This document shows, in pieces, positions 1 to 10,534 of a stretch of DNA of 64,000 nucleotides. The position numbers and the translations under genes were made by a program. The stretch is from Microglena sp. YARC (taxonomy: Eukaryota; Chlorophyta; Chlorophyceae; Chlamydomonadales; Chlamydomonadaceae). How positions within the stretch are numbered: position 1 is the stretch's first letter; the number at the start of each line of letters is the position of its first letter. Location of the stretch: assembly GCA_022414725.1 (NCBI GenBank), contig CM039463.1:38639123-38703122 (forward strand), in the 5' to 3' direction. The notes under the pieces were generated by a model. The model did not search any database. It was not told the DNA's origin and saw only the letters and a program-made list of their open reading frames with translations.

Positions 1-468
1 AACTCATGGCCCCCGTCGGTTAAACGATTGTTTGGGGTTCAGTTCATCAGTGCTTTTCTATGTTAGCCCCTCCTGTCACGGTTGGGCAAGTTCATTTAGC
101 CTATTTGGACCACGACTGGACTGTTACAAAATATACAAATAAGTTGCTTTAGGTTGTGCGTGCTTGCTTTAGTTGTGCACCATTTTGACCTCCCAAACAT
201 GGCATGAACAAGTCCTATGCAGCGTCGCAAGCGACGTGGAAAGCGAGTTAGTTACGCGACCGTTGGCTGACGAGTCAGGCTTCAATTATTTTTCGGTCGG
301 ACAGACAAACGGACAAATGGGTAAATATGGGGGCTCCCGCCCCCTTGAAGAGGGGGCTCTGCCAAAAAACCAACAAGAACTTGCACTTGTGTGAGAGCCA
401 GCCTGAGGAGCTGCTAGCTTGTGTGTCTGCCAACTTGTGTGACACTTACTTGACTTCTAACATGTGCG

Positions 469-593
469 CGATATGGATATGGATATGGATATGGATATGG
501 ATATGGATATGGATATGGATATGGATATGGATATGGATATGGATATGGATATGGATATGGATATGGATATGGATATGGATATGGATATGGATA
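469..593. repeat. TATGGA hexanucleotide microsatellite
   Basis: About 20 uninterrupted GATATG/TATGGA units. The copy-B counterpart at 43275-43313 has about six. It creates spurious Met-Asp and Ile-Trp reading frames that are not genes. Confidence 0.95.
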
Positions 594-596
594 AAG

Positions 597-1930
597 TCGG
601 CCCAGTAGCGAGGCATGAGGTTGGCAAGAGCTACTGCTTCATAGCCTGAATTTTAGCCTTTTAAAGCTCTCAACCCAAAGCTCATAACCCTAGATACTCT
701 AGATAGTTCCCCTGATCAAATTGCGTGGTACTTACTTGACTTCCGACGTGTCAGGTAATGGAATTTAAACCTCTTTCGGCTCTCAACCCAAAGTTCATAA
801 CCCTAGATACTCCAGGTAGTTCCCCTGGTCACATCGCGCGGCACTTACTCGACTTACAATCATTGAACGAAGAAAGTGCCGGGTTTGAATCTATACGGGT
901 GCCCTTTAGTGTTCGTTGTCGCTGTCAACCGCCATGGTTGCTTTGACCAGGTAAAGTAGCAGCCCGTTCCCTACTGCCGGAAGACGCTCCTAGCAACCTA
1001 AATAGAAGCTCCCTAAATACCATGCCCCACCAGGCGTTTTCATTATGACTTCAGACGTGTCAGAGTTACGGATGAAGTTGGCCCAGTACTGAGGCATGAG
1101 GTTGGCAAGGGCTACTTCTTCACAGCCTGAATTCTACATCCCCAAACACAAATTACAGAAAAATAGGCAGATAGTTCTCAGGCCGGTGGTACCGGCTTGC
1201 CAGCCCGATCACATTACATGCTTGACACTCAATTGACTTCCGACATGTCAGAGTTACAGATGAAGTCGGCCCAGTAGCGGGGCATCAGGTTTGCAAGAGC
1301 TAATGCCACGCTTCACAGCCTGGATTTTGTCCTTTTACAGCTCTCAATCCAAAGTTCATAACCCTATATACTCTAGATAGTTCTCCTAATCACATTGCGT
1401 GGCACTTACTTGACCTCCGACATGTCAGAGTTACGGATGAAGTCGGCCCAGTAGCGAGGCATCAGGTTGGCAAGGGCTACTGCTTCACAGCCTGAATTCA
1501 GTGCCACCTCTAGCAAGATGACATCGAACATGAGCGTCTCGATGGAAGCTTGTGTCTTGGTCAGCTTAGGCTGCAAGGCTGTTGCCACCGCTTGTGACTC
1601 ATCCCGACCAAGCCAAATGTTGTTGAGTACAGCAGGAAAACCACCTGTAATGTAACGGGGCATGGTGTTGGTGCCAAGAATGAGGGGTGCATGTCTTGGT
1701 CAGTTTAGGCTGTAAGGCTGTTGCCAACGCTTTTGACTCATCCTGTCCAAGCCAAATGTTGTTAAGGACAGCAGGAAAACCACCTGTAATGTATCGGGGC
1801 ATGGTGTTGGTGCCAAGAATGAGGGGTGCATGTCTTGGTCAGTTTAGGCTGTAAGGCTGTTGCCAACGCTTTTGACTCATCTTGTCCAAGCCAAATGTTG
1901 TTAAGGACAGCAGGAAAACCACCTGTAATG
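597..1930 (-). pseudogene. Tandemly duplicated exons of an unidentified gene, copy A
   Basis: I do not recognise the protein. On the minus strand a unit encoding GGFPAVLNNIWLG..DES.A.ATALQPKLTKT recurs near 1645-1560, 1790-1690 and 1925-1835. Two more copies lie beyond the Copia insertion at 6683-6900. Each begins right after a good 3' splice signal (CATTACAG). The copy at 1406-1645 reads on into a segment ending LMPRYWADFIR, followed by a GTAACT donor-like site. That second segment is itself repeated near 597-650, 1066-1132 and 1256-1325. These look like duplicated exons with their intron edges rather than one long CDS. Several copies have lost their frame continuation, so a fragmentary or decaying gene is likely, although some exons remain open. 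Confidence 0.5.
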
Positions 1931-1976
1931 TAACATGGCATGGTGTTGGTGCCAAGGATGAGTGGTGTTTGTTTTG

Positions 1977-1981
1977 GTCAG
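1977..1981. repeat. Target site duplication GTCAG, left
   Basis: GTCAG lies immediately left of the LTR and recurs at 6678-6682 immediately right of the second LTR. Copy B has a single GTCAG at 44693-44697 in otherwise matching sequence. This confirms a 5-bp target duplication. Confidence 0.95.
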
Positions 1982-2362
1982 TATTAGCTTTGATAACACT
2001 CCGGATGAGTGGACTTTGTGTGTGCAGCACGCCAATCTATATATGCAGAGACGAGAGTAAGTTACAAGCACAGGAGACCCATTAAGGGGCACCAGTGGAG
2101 GAAGAAAGAAAGGTAGGCTATACCCTGATAAGGGTTAGACACTATACAGTCAATGTCAGAGGAAACCGGGCAGCCGGGAAACTATCAGGGTAAAGGCAAG
2201 ACCGGTGAAGTAGCTGACAGGAACCTATCACTGAGTCACTCAATGACTCAGGCTAAGGGAAACTGTCACTACGGGAAGCTGTTAGGGCCGATAGTTCTAA
2301 GGGAGTACAGAAGTAGTCACCAAGTCATAAAACGCGTGAGAGCAACGCAATTCATGCTGACA
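1982..2362 (-). repeat. Copia element 1, 3' LTR
   Basis: 381 bp, reading the same as 6297-6677. The flanking interior at 2363-2380, read on the minus strand, gives a purine-rich ATAGGTGGAG directly abutting the LTR. This is a plausible polypurine tract and is shared with element 2 at 13122-13131. Confidence 0.93.
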
Positions 2363-3912
2363 CTCCACCTATGACACAGGTGACATACAATACTACTACT
2401 CCACCTATGGCACTGGTGACATAGAACTATAAACTGGTAGCAAACAAAAGTTATGAAGGAACGGCGGAAAAATCAGGAAACCAGAAGAAAGCCTTGTCTA
2501 AAATAAAAGGATGAGAAAGGATGAACCAAAAACCACTGTAGTACTCCGAAAATGTAGCAGCAAAAAAAACTTGGGTCATACCGAGCAGAGCTAAGACCAA
2601 AACGGAAATGTAACCATCCATGGTAAGCGCAAAAATACTATTCATCCAGAATAGGAGGCACCAAACCAGAAATCACAGGGAGGCCAAAACAGAAATCAAT
2701 CCCAAATACCAAAGGAAGGGGAACAACGGTGACTAAAAGAACCGAGAACGTAACCTAAAGAGAAGACTGAAAAAACGTATATCAAAGTTGGGGAACAACG
2801 GTATAGAAAACCCGATCCGGGTATAGGAACCTAACGCCAATCAATGATAACCAAAGAGACGGATTGAAATATCGTGTGAGAGCAGCACACGAGAGAATCA
2901 AAACCTAAAGGACGCAGACAAGAGGACACTAAAGACTACGATGGAAAAATAAAGTCGATGGAAAATCCACTACCTTAAAAACTATTCTTAGCTTAGAATT
3001 CATGACTAGGTTGGGATGAAAAAACCATGATGAACTGGTTTCTTACTCAAAGATGGAAGTAAGAAGATTTATGAAAGTTAATTATCATAAATCCCAGTTA
3101 CGGCACTAACTAAAACATTCAGGATAATTATCATAAATCCCCAGTTACGGCACTAACTAAAACATTCAGTTACGGCACTAACTAAAACATTCTAGGAGGT
3201 GGGTATCGCACCGCAAAGAACTCATGCACTCAAGACAAACCAAGCACCTAACCACAAGCAAACTACACCTGCAGCAACTGAAAATCCAAAGGATGCGGAG
3301 ATAAATCTCAAGAAACTTGTAACCAACAAAGGAAACACAGCTCAATGAACAATAGGAGTTTAGACGTACAAACACAGTACAGAAAACTTAATGTCCACTT
3401 GAAAAATAGTAAACGCAGAAAAAAGGACGTCAAAGAATTGACTGCAAAGGATGGACTGAAAGGGCGCTTGAAATACACTCGGAAAACAAGAAAGAGGTGA
3501 GCGGCGGTACATCTGCAAGTACAACTGCAAGATTACCCAGCCCACCAATTCACAGTAAAATCCGAAGGGAAACAACTACTACACTCCACAAAAAGTTCCA
3601 ATCACATGAGGGGCTGGTGATCTAAAAACAGTTTGGAGTAAAAAGAAATAGCTAATCTATGATGAGCTCCACCGAACGAACCATCTGCCTATGGAACTAA
3701 GAGTCAGAAACCATCAAGACGCTATAACGGTGGTCTGAATTAATTACCACCTTCCACCAAAACCAAGAAAGACAGCTGAAAGGAAGCTGCCTAAACAAAG
3801 CGTCGTAACGCTCCACCAATCTAGACTACCCTATAAGTCAGTCTAGGCGGTGCTGAGGAATAGGCACCCACACATAGGGCCATGTTAACCTACGTATGAG
3901 AACCATCAGCAC
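2363..3912 (-). other. Non-coding interior of Copia element 1
   Basis: This is where RT and RNase H should lie, but no RT motif is visible in any frame. It contains a local tandem repeat at about 3078-3195, where a unit ending in CGGCACTAACTAAAACATTC occurs three times. Small A/G-rich reading frames here look like chance. Its first ~70 bp match the 3' interior of element 2. Confidence 0.7.
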
Positions 3913-5125
3913 CTAAAACAATGAATCCTGGGTTGACTGTAACACCCCAGCCATACGCAGTATCAAGCTAGTAACCGGTAGTATAGCCCCCAGCGCAGAA
4001 CTGCTGCCTGGTTGAACAGGGCCGGCCTTATTTGCCTCTATATCAACGAAGCCTGAGTCGACTGTAACACCCCAGCCGTACGCAGTATCGGAACCCGACC
4101 AGTGTTCTAAATCATCACTTGCCCAGTCAGCAACGGCTACATCATCCCCAGGCCGGGACCCGAGTGTTCCACCAGGGACAACGGGAGGCGTCTGAATGAA
4201 CGACACCTGCGAGTCATTCAAGGTGGTCGGAGGGTGGGGACTATTAGGCAATGGACCTGATCCAGATACCACTATGATTGAAGGCTGTCGTACACCTAAA
4301 GCTTCACCGACGAGCGACGTATTGGAGATCCCAGCGACCCCCTGAGATTCGGCTAAGATTTTATCTGAAAGGACCGCAGAATCTCGCTGACCCAATGCCT
4401 TCACACGCAATACAGCACCATCAGCCCCTGACCTGGGGCGCAAGGTCATCCCATGGAAGGGCATCCCATGATCAGGGCAGCGGTCGACAATTGGGGTTAG
4501 CAAAGGGTCAAGGGAATGAACCGCAGGCACATGCATATGTCCGTTGATTGCGGCAGGGATGCAAGTGTAATACGGAGACCCGTCATAGGGAGATAACCCA
4601 GGTATACAGTTATGCTCAAACTGCTCATAGAAGAGTATATCACGACTCTCTACTACCTCGCGCAACTTTGGAACCCAAACAAAATAACCCTTACTCACCA
4701 GGGAATACCCAACCAGTCTTCCACATAGCGCCCGCTCGTCCAGCTTGTTGCGCTTCTTCCCATTTACTAGCGTAACGTAGCAAGGGCAACCGAACACACG
4801 CAACATCGACACATCAGGCTGAACCCCAAAGAAAAGCTCGTAAGGAGTCTTCTCTCCCTGATTGGGCAAGCGATTAACTAGGTAACAAGCAGCGAGGAAG
4901 GCATAGGGCCAGAAAGACTTAGCAAGTTTGGACTCCAAGTGGATGCTCCTAGCTATAGACTGTAAGACCCCATTGTACCTTTCCACAGTTGCATTCTGCT
5001 GTGCAGTGTATGCCAAAGATAACTCATGCTCCTCCCCAACCGATATCAGCCAATCCTCAAACCACTTTACTATAAAACCCCTTAGCCCTATCAGAACTCA
5101 AACACTCGAACCCAAACGCACGTTG
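3913..5125 (-). pseudogene. Copia integrase C-terminal fragment (element 1)
   Basis: The open frame 3913-5016 matches the integrase C-terminal half of element 2. It includes NATVERYNG with the catalytic Glu, followed by the Copia-typical stretch FWPYAFLAACYLVNRLPN. Just upstream (5017-5125), in shifted frames, are VKWFEDW and SDRAK, which carries the second catalytic Asp. The first Asp and the HHCC zinc finger are absent, so the integrase cannot be active. After the integrase the frame runs through a linker and stops without reaching RT. A short stretch ending in a CAGCC(A/G)TACGCAGTATC motif is locally duplicated (about 3925-3965 and 4050-4090). Confidence 0.85.
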
Positions 5126-5954
5126 CTAAGGCATACACCTAAGGGGGGAACCAGGGGCACGGGAAGACAAAGAAGTAACCTCTGTCGAACCACAGAACGC
5201 ACCCAGGGGTCACAAGGAGCCTAAGAGAGAAAAATATCCAAAGATATCATGCCAAAGATCCTCCACGGCCGCTGGACTAGGGCCAGGACGGCGTCCACTT
5301 CGGCCTCCACTTCGGCCTGTAGCATGGGCGAAGTCCGGCGCTGCGAGACCTGGGATCACAGAAGGTGGGGAAGCGTTAGGCGAAGTCGAGATTAGAGGTA
5401 TGGGGGAAGAAAAAAAAAAGAAACGAGAATGACAGTGCAGCAAGTCGCACCTGGTGCAGAAAATCGCACCAATGGCAGAAAATCGCAAATCGCAAGGGCA
5501 GAATTCGAAAATTTATCGCTAGGATGCGAAGAGCAGAGCCGAGGCATGCAAAGGTCCTAATATTCCGCCGTCGATGAGCAGTCAATCCAAGTCCCCCCTC
5601 TATCGCTCGACTCACCCGGATGGGGGGTAGAGGGAGCAGCACCCGAGTGGTGCTGACCATACCCCCCTGCTTCCTACCACCTCAAGAATCTCCAGGTCCA
5701 GACGCGTAGGTCGTCCTCCTGTGGCGAACCCTACGGCAGTGCCGGCGATCCGCCAGCTTGATCGAAAAAAATTCTCCAGAAGGTAGCACATAGCCACTAG
5801 AGTGCAAAGGGGGGGGGCAAAGACGACGTAGACATCAGCAGGGAGCTTGGTCGGCTTGGCAACCTCCGGTATGCAGGCAGAGCCTCAAACACCGGAGTTA
5901 GCGACATCAAGGACGCGAGCAGACGAAGACGGGGTATCTCCACCGATGTCCAGG
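5126..5954. other. Unassigned interior of Copia element 1
   Basis: No similarity to the pol of element 2 is visible. Several overlapping minus-strand frames of 60-94 codons exist, but they are compositionally odd and carry no recognisable motif. This is probably decayed gag linker or sequence acquired when pol was deleted. Confidence 0.4.
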
Positions 5955-6260
5955 CTAGTCGCCGACTTGAGTCTGCACGTCAAAGTCGTCTACGACAGAC
6001 GGTAGCTGAAGGAGCGCAAAGGTAGAGGTATGATTGGGGGGGGTTACTTCCATGATGGCGGAAGGACTCTCATAACCGCCAGCAGAGGTCGCTGGTGCAC
6101 AGACGTCTAGCCAATCGTCTTGAGAAACCGCGTCCTCCTTGGGAAGGACACGGTCGCAGCCATTACTTATAATAACGCTGCGCATCCCGCGCGACCAGGA
6201 TTCTCCATTCTTGTCATGGAGTTTCTCAAATGTCGCCGGGGGTCCTCGCGGAAGTTGCAT
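5955..6260 (-). CDS. Truncated Copia Gag N-terminus (element 1)
   Basis: Gag builds the virus-like particle of LTR retrotransposons. This ~100-codon frame starts with MQLPRGPPATFEKL and aligns with the start of Gag in element 2 (MQLPRGPPAGFEKL). Shared blocks include SWSRGM, SNGCDR, DWLD and ESPSAIME. I chose the Met at 6260 because element 2 starts at the same place, although the open frame continues upstream into the LTR to 6407. The frame stops after about 100 codons, whereas element 2 Gag exceeds 600. The capsid and nucleic-acid-binding parts are therefore gone. What remains may be kept for its RNA packaging signal rather than its protein. Confidence 0.75.
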   Translation of the reverse strand: MQLPRGPPATFEKLHDKNGESWSRGMRSVIISNGCDRVLPKEDAVSQDDWLDVCAPATSAGGYESPSAIMEVTPPNHTSTFALLQLPSVVDDFDVQTQVGD

Positions 6261-6296
6261 TTCAAAGCAGTGGTAGAAATGAGGGGCCGGATAACC

Positions 6297-6677
6297 TATT
6301 AGCTTTGATAACACTCCGGATGAGTGGACTTTGTGTGTGCAGCACGCCAATCTATATATGCAGAGACGAGAGTAAGTTACAAGCACAGGAGACCCATTAA
6401 GGGGCACCAGTGGAGGAAGAAAGAAAGGTAGGCTATACCCTGATAAGGGTTAGACACTATACAGTCAATGTCAGAGGAAACCGGGCAGCCGGGAAACTAT
6501 CAGGGTAAAGGCAAGACCGGTGAAGTAGCTGACAGGAACCTATCACTGAGTCACTCAATGACTCAGGCTAAGGGAAACTGTCACTACGGGAAGCTGTTAG
6601 GGCCGATAGTTCTAAGGGAGTACAGAAGTAGTCACCAAGTCATAAAACGCGTGAGAGCAACGCAATTCATGCTGACA
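6297..6677 (-). repeat. Copia element 1, 5' LTR
   Basis: 381 bp, identical to 1982-2362 as far as I can read by eye. It is followed by the right target duplication GTCAG at 6678-6682. As the 5' LTR it should hold the promoter for minus-strand transcription. Confidence 0.93.
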
Positions 6678-6682
6678 GTCAG

Positions 6683-6900
6683 TTTAGGCTGCAAGGCTGT
6701 TTCCAACGCTTTTGACTCATCCCAACCAAGCCAAATGGTGTTGAGCACAGCAGGGAAACCACCTTTAATGTAACGTGGCATGGTGTTGGTGCCAAGGATG
6801 AGTGGTGTTTGTCTTGGTCAGTTTAGGCTGTAACTCATCCCATCCAAGCCAAATGTTGTTGAGGACAGCAGGAAAACCTCTTGTAATATAACATGGCATG
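6683..6900 (-). pseudogene. Remaining exon copies of the duplicated gene fragment (copy A)
   Basis: Two further copies of the exon with GGFPAVLNNIWLG-type coding, near 6690-6770 and 6815-6890, each next to a splice-like ATTACA or TATTACA signal. The first was split by the Copia insertion. The second is shorter (DELQPKLTKT), having lost about ten codons. Confidence 0.5.
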
Positions 6901-7354
6901 GATGTGAGGTTTCCCCCCCCAAATGCACCAAAAAAGCTACAAATAGCTATAAAAAGCACTAAGAAACCTGTCCCTAGAGGAGGCCTAAAAACATTAAGCT
7001 AGAAAAAAACCGCTTTCAGATTTGAAAGAGAATCACTGGGTGGCACAAGTAAGACTGAATGAGATAGCTGATCAGAATCAGTTATTGGACTAGCATGGGG
7101 ACTAGCACATCCATTACTTGACCCCTACGCCTGGACTGTAATAACATTTAATAGTGTTTATTACACCAACCATTGTGTTACTGTCTTCAGTTTTTATTTT
7201 ACCAACCATTTAATTCCTGTCTGTAGCCGTCTGTAGTGTTTATTACACCAACCATTTAATTCCTGCCTGTAGCCGTCTGTAGTGTTTATCATACAAACCA
7301 TTCATCTCTGTCTGCAGACAATGAGCATGGATGGTGTTAGTTTGGATTAATTTC

Positions 7355-7520
7355 CAGGGTTGTCAATAAGGTTGGTGTCAATCTCCATAGTATCTCCATG
7401 GTACAGGGTTGTCAATAAGGTTGGTGTCAATCTCCATAGTATCTCCATGGTACAGGGTTGTCAATAAGGTTGATGTCAATCTCCATAGTATCTCCATGGT
7501 ACAGGGTTGTCAATAAGGTC
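7355..7520. repeat. 49-bp minisatellite, three units plus partial
   Basis: The unit starting CAGGGTTGTCAATAAGG recurs at 7355, 7404, 7453 and 7502, giving a 49-bp period. Copy B has one more unit (45364-45575). Confidence 0.95.
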
Positions 7521-7539
7521 CTCCCTCCCTCCCCTACCT

Positions 7540-7639
7540 TCTAGATTCTGCGCTACTTGGATGTATCAGTCCACCAACACATACCGCAGTTGTGTAACCT
7601 CATTTTTTATCTCCACCACCAGTACAGGGATGCAACATC

Positions 7640-7671
<32 letters not shown>

Positions 7672-7719
7672 CACAAACGACAAGAACAAGCAATATCACC
7701 ATAGGCACCAAAAGCATGA
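7540..7719 (-). pseudogene. Single coiled-coil-type exon copy with CAC repeat (copy A)
   Basis: This matches the start of the exon array in copy B (45600-46718). The minus strand reads an EI..EV.QL..VLVDRYI pattern, followed at lower coordinates by a TTCTAG-bordered donor-like region. It ends in a CAC/CAA trinucleotide run. Only one unit is present here, against six or seven in copy B. Confidence 0.45.
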
Positions 7720-7734
7720 AGTTTTTTTCTTTCT

Positions 7735-7783
7735 TTCAAGTGCGCTGAAGTGCTGGCCAATTTTGTCCATGGAAGTGCCCTGG
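7735..7783. mobile_element. Truncated end of a hAT-like MITE
   Basis: About 50 bp matching the right end of the MITE at 42430-42604: GTGCGCT.AAG.GCTGGCCAATTT and the terminal TGGAAGTGCCCTG. The left part is absent. It sits at the breakpoint of segmental duplication copy A. Confidence 0.75.
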
Positions 7784-8018
7784 TTTGACCAGGTGAAGAG
7801 CCACTAAGTGGCAACCCAGTGGGATGTCATCCGGATCAAGGGCAACATGAAAATCTGCCCCGGTATGAAAGCCTCTGGCTGTGACGATGTGCAAGGGGGT
7901 GGCCTGGATGAGCTCTCTACCCGAGGAACTCCACGAGGTGGCGGCCAAGTCGAGAATTGCCTTTCTTAGCTTGCTTGCTGCATTGAGTGGCCGCTCACCA
8001 TGTTCTAGAACGGCAATA
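7784..8018 (-). CDS. Unidentified coding fragment between two MITEs
   Basis: A minus-strand frame stays open for about 78 codons between two MITEs. It includes ERPLNAASKLRKAILDLA, then SGRELIQATPLHIVTARG and LDPDDIPLGCHLVALHLV. Composition and amphipathic helix patterns look protein-like, but I recognise no family. The frame extends into the MITE ends on both sides, which replaces whatever splice sites were there. It may be an exon remnant of a host gene or a piece of a transposon ORF. Confidence 0.35.
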
Positions 8019-8225
8019 AGCTCGGTGTGAGCATTATAGCAATGCAGGGGATGAACTGGACAAAATGTTTCCGCGAGAACTCGTACTTTGTACTAAGTCC
8101 AGAAATTTGGCCTGGAAATCCGAAAATTCTCGACAATTTGGCCTGGGATTCTCGACAATTCTCGACGAAGTACGAAACGTTTGTCCAGTTCATCCCCTGA
8201 ATTGCTATAATGCTGACACCGCTTA
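8019..8225. mobile_element. MITE with long terminal inverted repeats
   Basis: The ends are near-perfect inverted repeats of more than 40 bp. The left has GGTGTGAGCATTATAGCAAT, then GGGGATGAACTGGACAAA, and the right carries the reverse complement up to about 8225. The interior is a further imperfect palindrome with CTCGACAATT repeats. No coding capacity. I could not define a target duplication. Confidence 0.8.
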
Positions 8226-9280
8226 GAGAGTTTCTGCTGCCCCCCCCCCCCACACACACACACCCACCACACCACACCCACACCCCTACCTACACACCCA
8301 CTTTCATCAGTGTTCTAGTTGGATATCCTCGATGTCAATTTCCAAGGGATTAAAGGTGGGAGAGGTCTGTAAAGAAGGGTATGGGTTTTGAAGTGAAAGG
8401 GATACTTGGTATGCTTGAAACGGGGTTATCTGAATATGGTTCTGCAGGTAGGAAGATTGGTTTGTTAACTGAAAAGAAAAGCTACATGAGTAGCTCTGGA
8501 TCAATTTTTATGCGGAGCCCCCTCTTCAAGGGGGCAGGAGCCCCCAGCTTCTGGCCCCAGGGTTACGACAGAATGGCGGCGGAATGGCGACGCAGTTGTC
8601 CAAAGAAAAAAAGTCACGGCAGCAAGAATCGCCTTGGTGGCGGCATTACATGGTCAGGACAGTCTCCCTGACAGCATCAAAATGCCTGAAATGAAGTAGC
8701 GGTTTCTGAATCTGTTTTGGCCGATGGAAAATATGAGATTTGACTCCACATTGGTCATAAATAGGGACCGGCATCACTGTTTTTCTTTTCTGATACAAGC
8801 AGCAGCTTCTAGGCAGCTCCCCTGGCTGTCTAATCAGCCAAACCTAAAGCAACCTAGTGCACCTTGAAGCTGACGGAATCAGCTGTCTAGAGCTGCTGAA
8901 TTTGTGAGGCCTAGCCCAGTGGCTGGCTCAGCTATCATATGATGTTGACCCCTATCATATGATGTTGGCCAGAAGCGAGTATGGTATCATCTGATATAGT
9001 ATATAAATGGTAACTTTAGCCTAGTCAGACTGCCGGCATCATATGATATCATATTGGTGTTCCCTAATCATGAATGGTTTGAAAATCTTGCCCCCAGCCT
9101 CTATTTCCTTTTGGGGCTAGAGAGAGAGAGAGAGGGTTGGTTACCAAAATTCAGCAAATCATTGCCAAGACAGGACAGCAGCAATGGCTACCTACCATCC
9201 AATTTTTTAACATGAAGCATGATGGTTTTTGAGGCACCCCCACAAACCTGAAAAACAAACTAGGAGCCCCCGGTCACGGT
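8226..9280. other. Repeat-rich stretch without a recognisable gene
   Basis: It contains a poly-C/CA tract (8240-8300) and a palindromic GGAGCCCCCTCTTCAAGGGG motif near 8515 that resembles one at 337-355. A fragment of the AGCAGCTTCTAGGCAGCTCC MITE family lies at about 8800-8935. Several ATCATATGAT motifs occur at 8935-9055, and there is a short GA repeat at 9117-9134. Open frames are short and lack protein-like features. Confidence 0.6.
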
Positions 9281-9473
9281 TGTTTTTGGGGGCTATGCGT
9301 AGCAGCATCTAGGCAGCCCCTCTCCCCCGTCCTAGGTTCCAACCTGAAGCTAGCTAGTGCGTATGAAAGCTGACATGGCAGGCATTCCAAAGCAGCTGCG
9401 AGCTTTAAGATTGACACAGCCGCTGGCTAATAGAGCTGGACAGAAGCTGCCATGCGTAGCCCAACAAATAAAC
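9281..9473. mobile_element. MITE, GGGCTA(C/T)GCGTAGCAGC family
   Basis: The terminal inverted repeats read TGGGGGCTATGCGTAGCAGC at the left and the complementary GAAGCTGCCATGCGTAGCCC at the right. A related copy lies at 33054-33242. The interior shares motifs with the larger AGCAGCTTCTAGGCAGCTCC family. Confidence 0.75.
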
Positions 9474-10346
9474 AGTGGGGGCAAGAAAAAACAACAGGGG
9501 GGGGCAAGAAAAAAGCTGCCGTACCGCACCTTCGCTTTGGATAGAGGCTATCCTCAAACTATAAAAACAAAACAAAAAATTGGCCAAAAATGAAGTTGTA
9601 CAATTAAGTTAGAGGGGTCCAAAGTTTTTTTCAACCAAAGCGGCCCAAATCTTAACTTCGCGATAAGTCACGTTTGGGCAACCCCATGAAAGATGTAAGA
9701 GCATAACTGGAATGGGCCATAAAAGATCTTTCGAATGACCCCCATTTTAGGGGGGGTAGGGTGAGGTAATCGGGTTTTAGGAGGGGGGTCTGGGGGGGGG
9801 TAAAAAAACTTGTTCCCAACTTAATTTCCCCCCTCTTTTTGTATGAAACTTCCACAATTCCAACACCCATCTGAATCGGACACCATATCGAAGGTGCGGT
9901 CCAAAATCTGTCTTCCTGCCCCCCCCCCCCCCCCCCCCCCCCCTGATCCCCAGTGTAGAATCTGTTGATGCCTTGTGTGCATTTGTGCGTGTACGTGTAC
10001 GTGTGTGCGTTTGTTGGGTACAACTTGAATAAATAATACTACGCCTTGTAAGGAGGCGTGAGGTTGAGGGGGCAAGCCTGTTTGCTTGCACTGGGGCCAA
10101 CCACCTACAACTTGAACTTGTTTATATGGCTCCAGCCTTTAAGGCTGCTCCCCGTCTTCTGCAGTAACACACCCAATTCAAAACAAAGCATTATTATTTC
10201 CAAAGATTGTTCTTCAAATTGTTACAAGGTTCTATACGCCAGGTATGGCGTCTAACCGTCTGCACAATGCAGTTAACAATACCCCCGTGCGATAACCACA
10301 GAAACTTGTTCTTCAAAGAAACCAAAGCATACGATTCTATGTGTAC
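9474..10346. other. Low-complexity stretch, no gene seen
   Basis: Contains a pure poly-C tract at about 9920-9942 and G-rich runs at 9748-9800. A dispersed hairpin motif around ACGCCTTGTAAGGAGGCGT lies at 10030-10060; its relatives are at about 23367-23390 and 35812-35840. Confidence 0.6.
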
Positions 10347-10534
10347 CAGGGTACTACTTCTTGCTAAATTGGTCAGCGCTTAAAGCGCACAAACGTCAAA
10401 TTGGCCAGCGCTTTTTAGTGCAAAAAGCGCAAAAACTGCGCGCTGCGCCCACAGGGGGGGTGAATAAACTGCGCGAAACGCGCATAGGGGCTCAAAAAGG
10501 CAGCGCGGCACTGTGCGCGCTTAGTAGTACCCTG
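10347..10534. mobile_element. hAT-like MITE with 8-bp target duplication
   Basis: 188 bp, beginning CAGGGTACT and ending AGTACCCTG, with GC-rich inverted subterminal motifs (GCGCTTT, AAAGCGC). The flanks carry a perfect 8-bp direct repeat, ATGTGTAC, at 10339-10346 and 10535-10542. An 8-bp target duplication with CAGGG-type ends is characteristic of hAT transposons. There is no transposase, so it is non-autonomous. Confidence 0.88.

Larger units (their letters stand above)
1982..6677 (-). mobile_element. Non-autonomous Copia LTR retrotransposon, element 1
   Basis: A complete insertion of about 4.7 kb with two 381-bp LTRs that I read as identical, flanked by GTCAG. Its coding strand is minus, so the 5' LTR is at 6297-6677. 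On that strand the LTR begins TGTCAGC and ends in TA rather than CA. The interior keeps only a Gag N-terminal piece and an integrase C-terminal piece. No RT or RNase H can be found, and protease and the integrase N-terminus are missing. Identical LTRs with such a defective interior imply recent mobilisation in trans, probably by a relative of the element at 12727-19780, whose LTR and proteins are similar. Confidence 0.93.
1..7719. repeat. Segmental duplication, copy A (interrupted by a Copia element)
   Basis: Positions 1-1981 and 6683-7719 match 42806-45782 almost base for base, with scattered substitutions and small indels. The match begins at the first base of the window, so the duplication probably extends further left. 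Copy A differs from copy B by a 4.7-kb Copia insertion, a longer TATGGA microsatellite (about 20 versus 6 units) and one fewer 49-bp minisatellite unit. The match ends near 7719, next to the truncated end of a hAT-like MITE. Confidence 0.93.

Noticed and set aside
464..649. Met-Asp and Ile-Trp repeat proteins
   Set aside because: These are frames through the TATGGA microsatellite.
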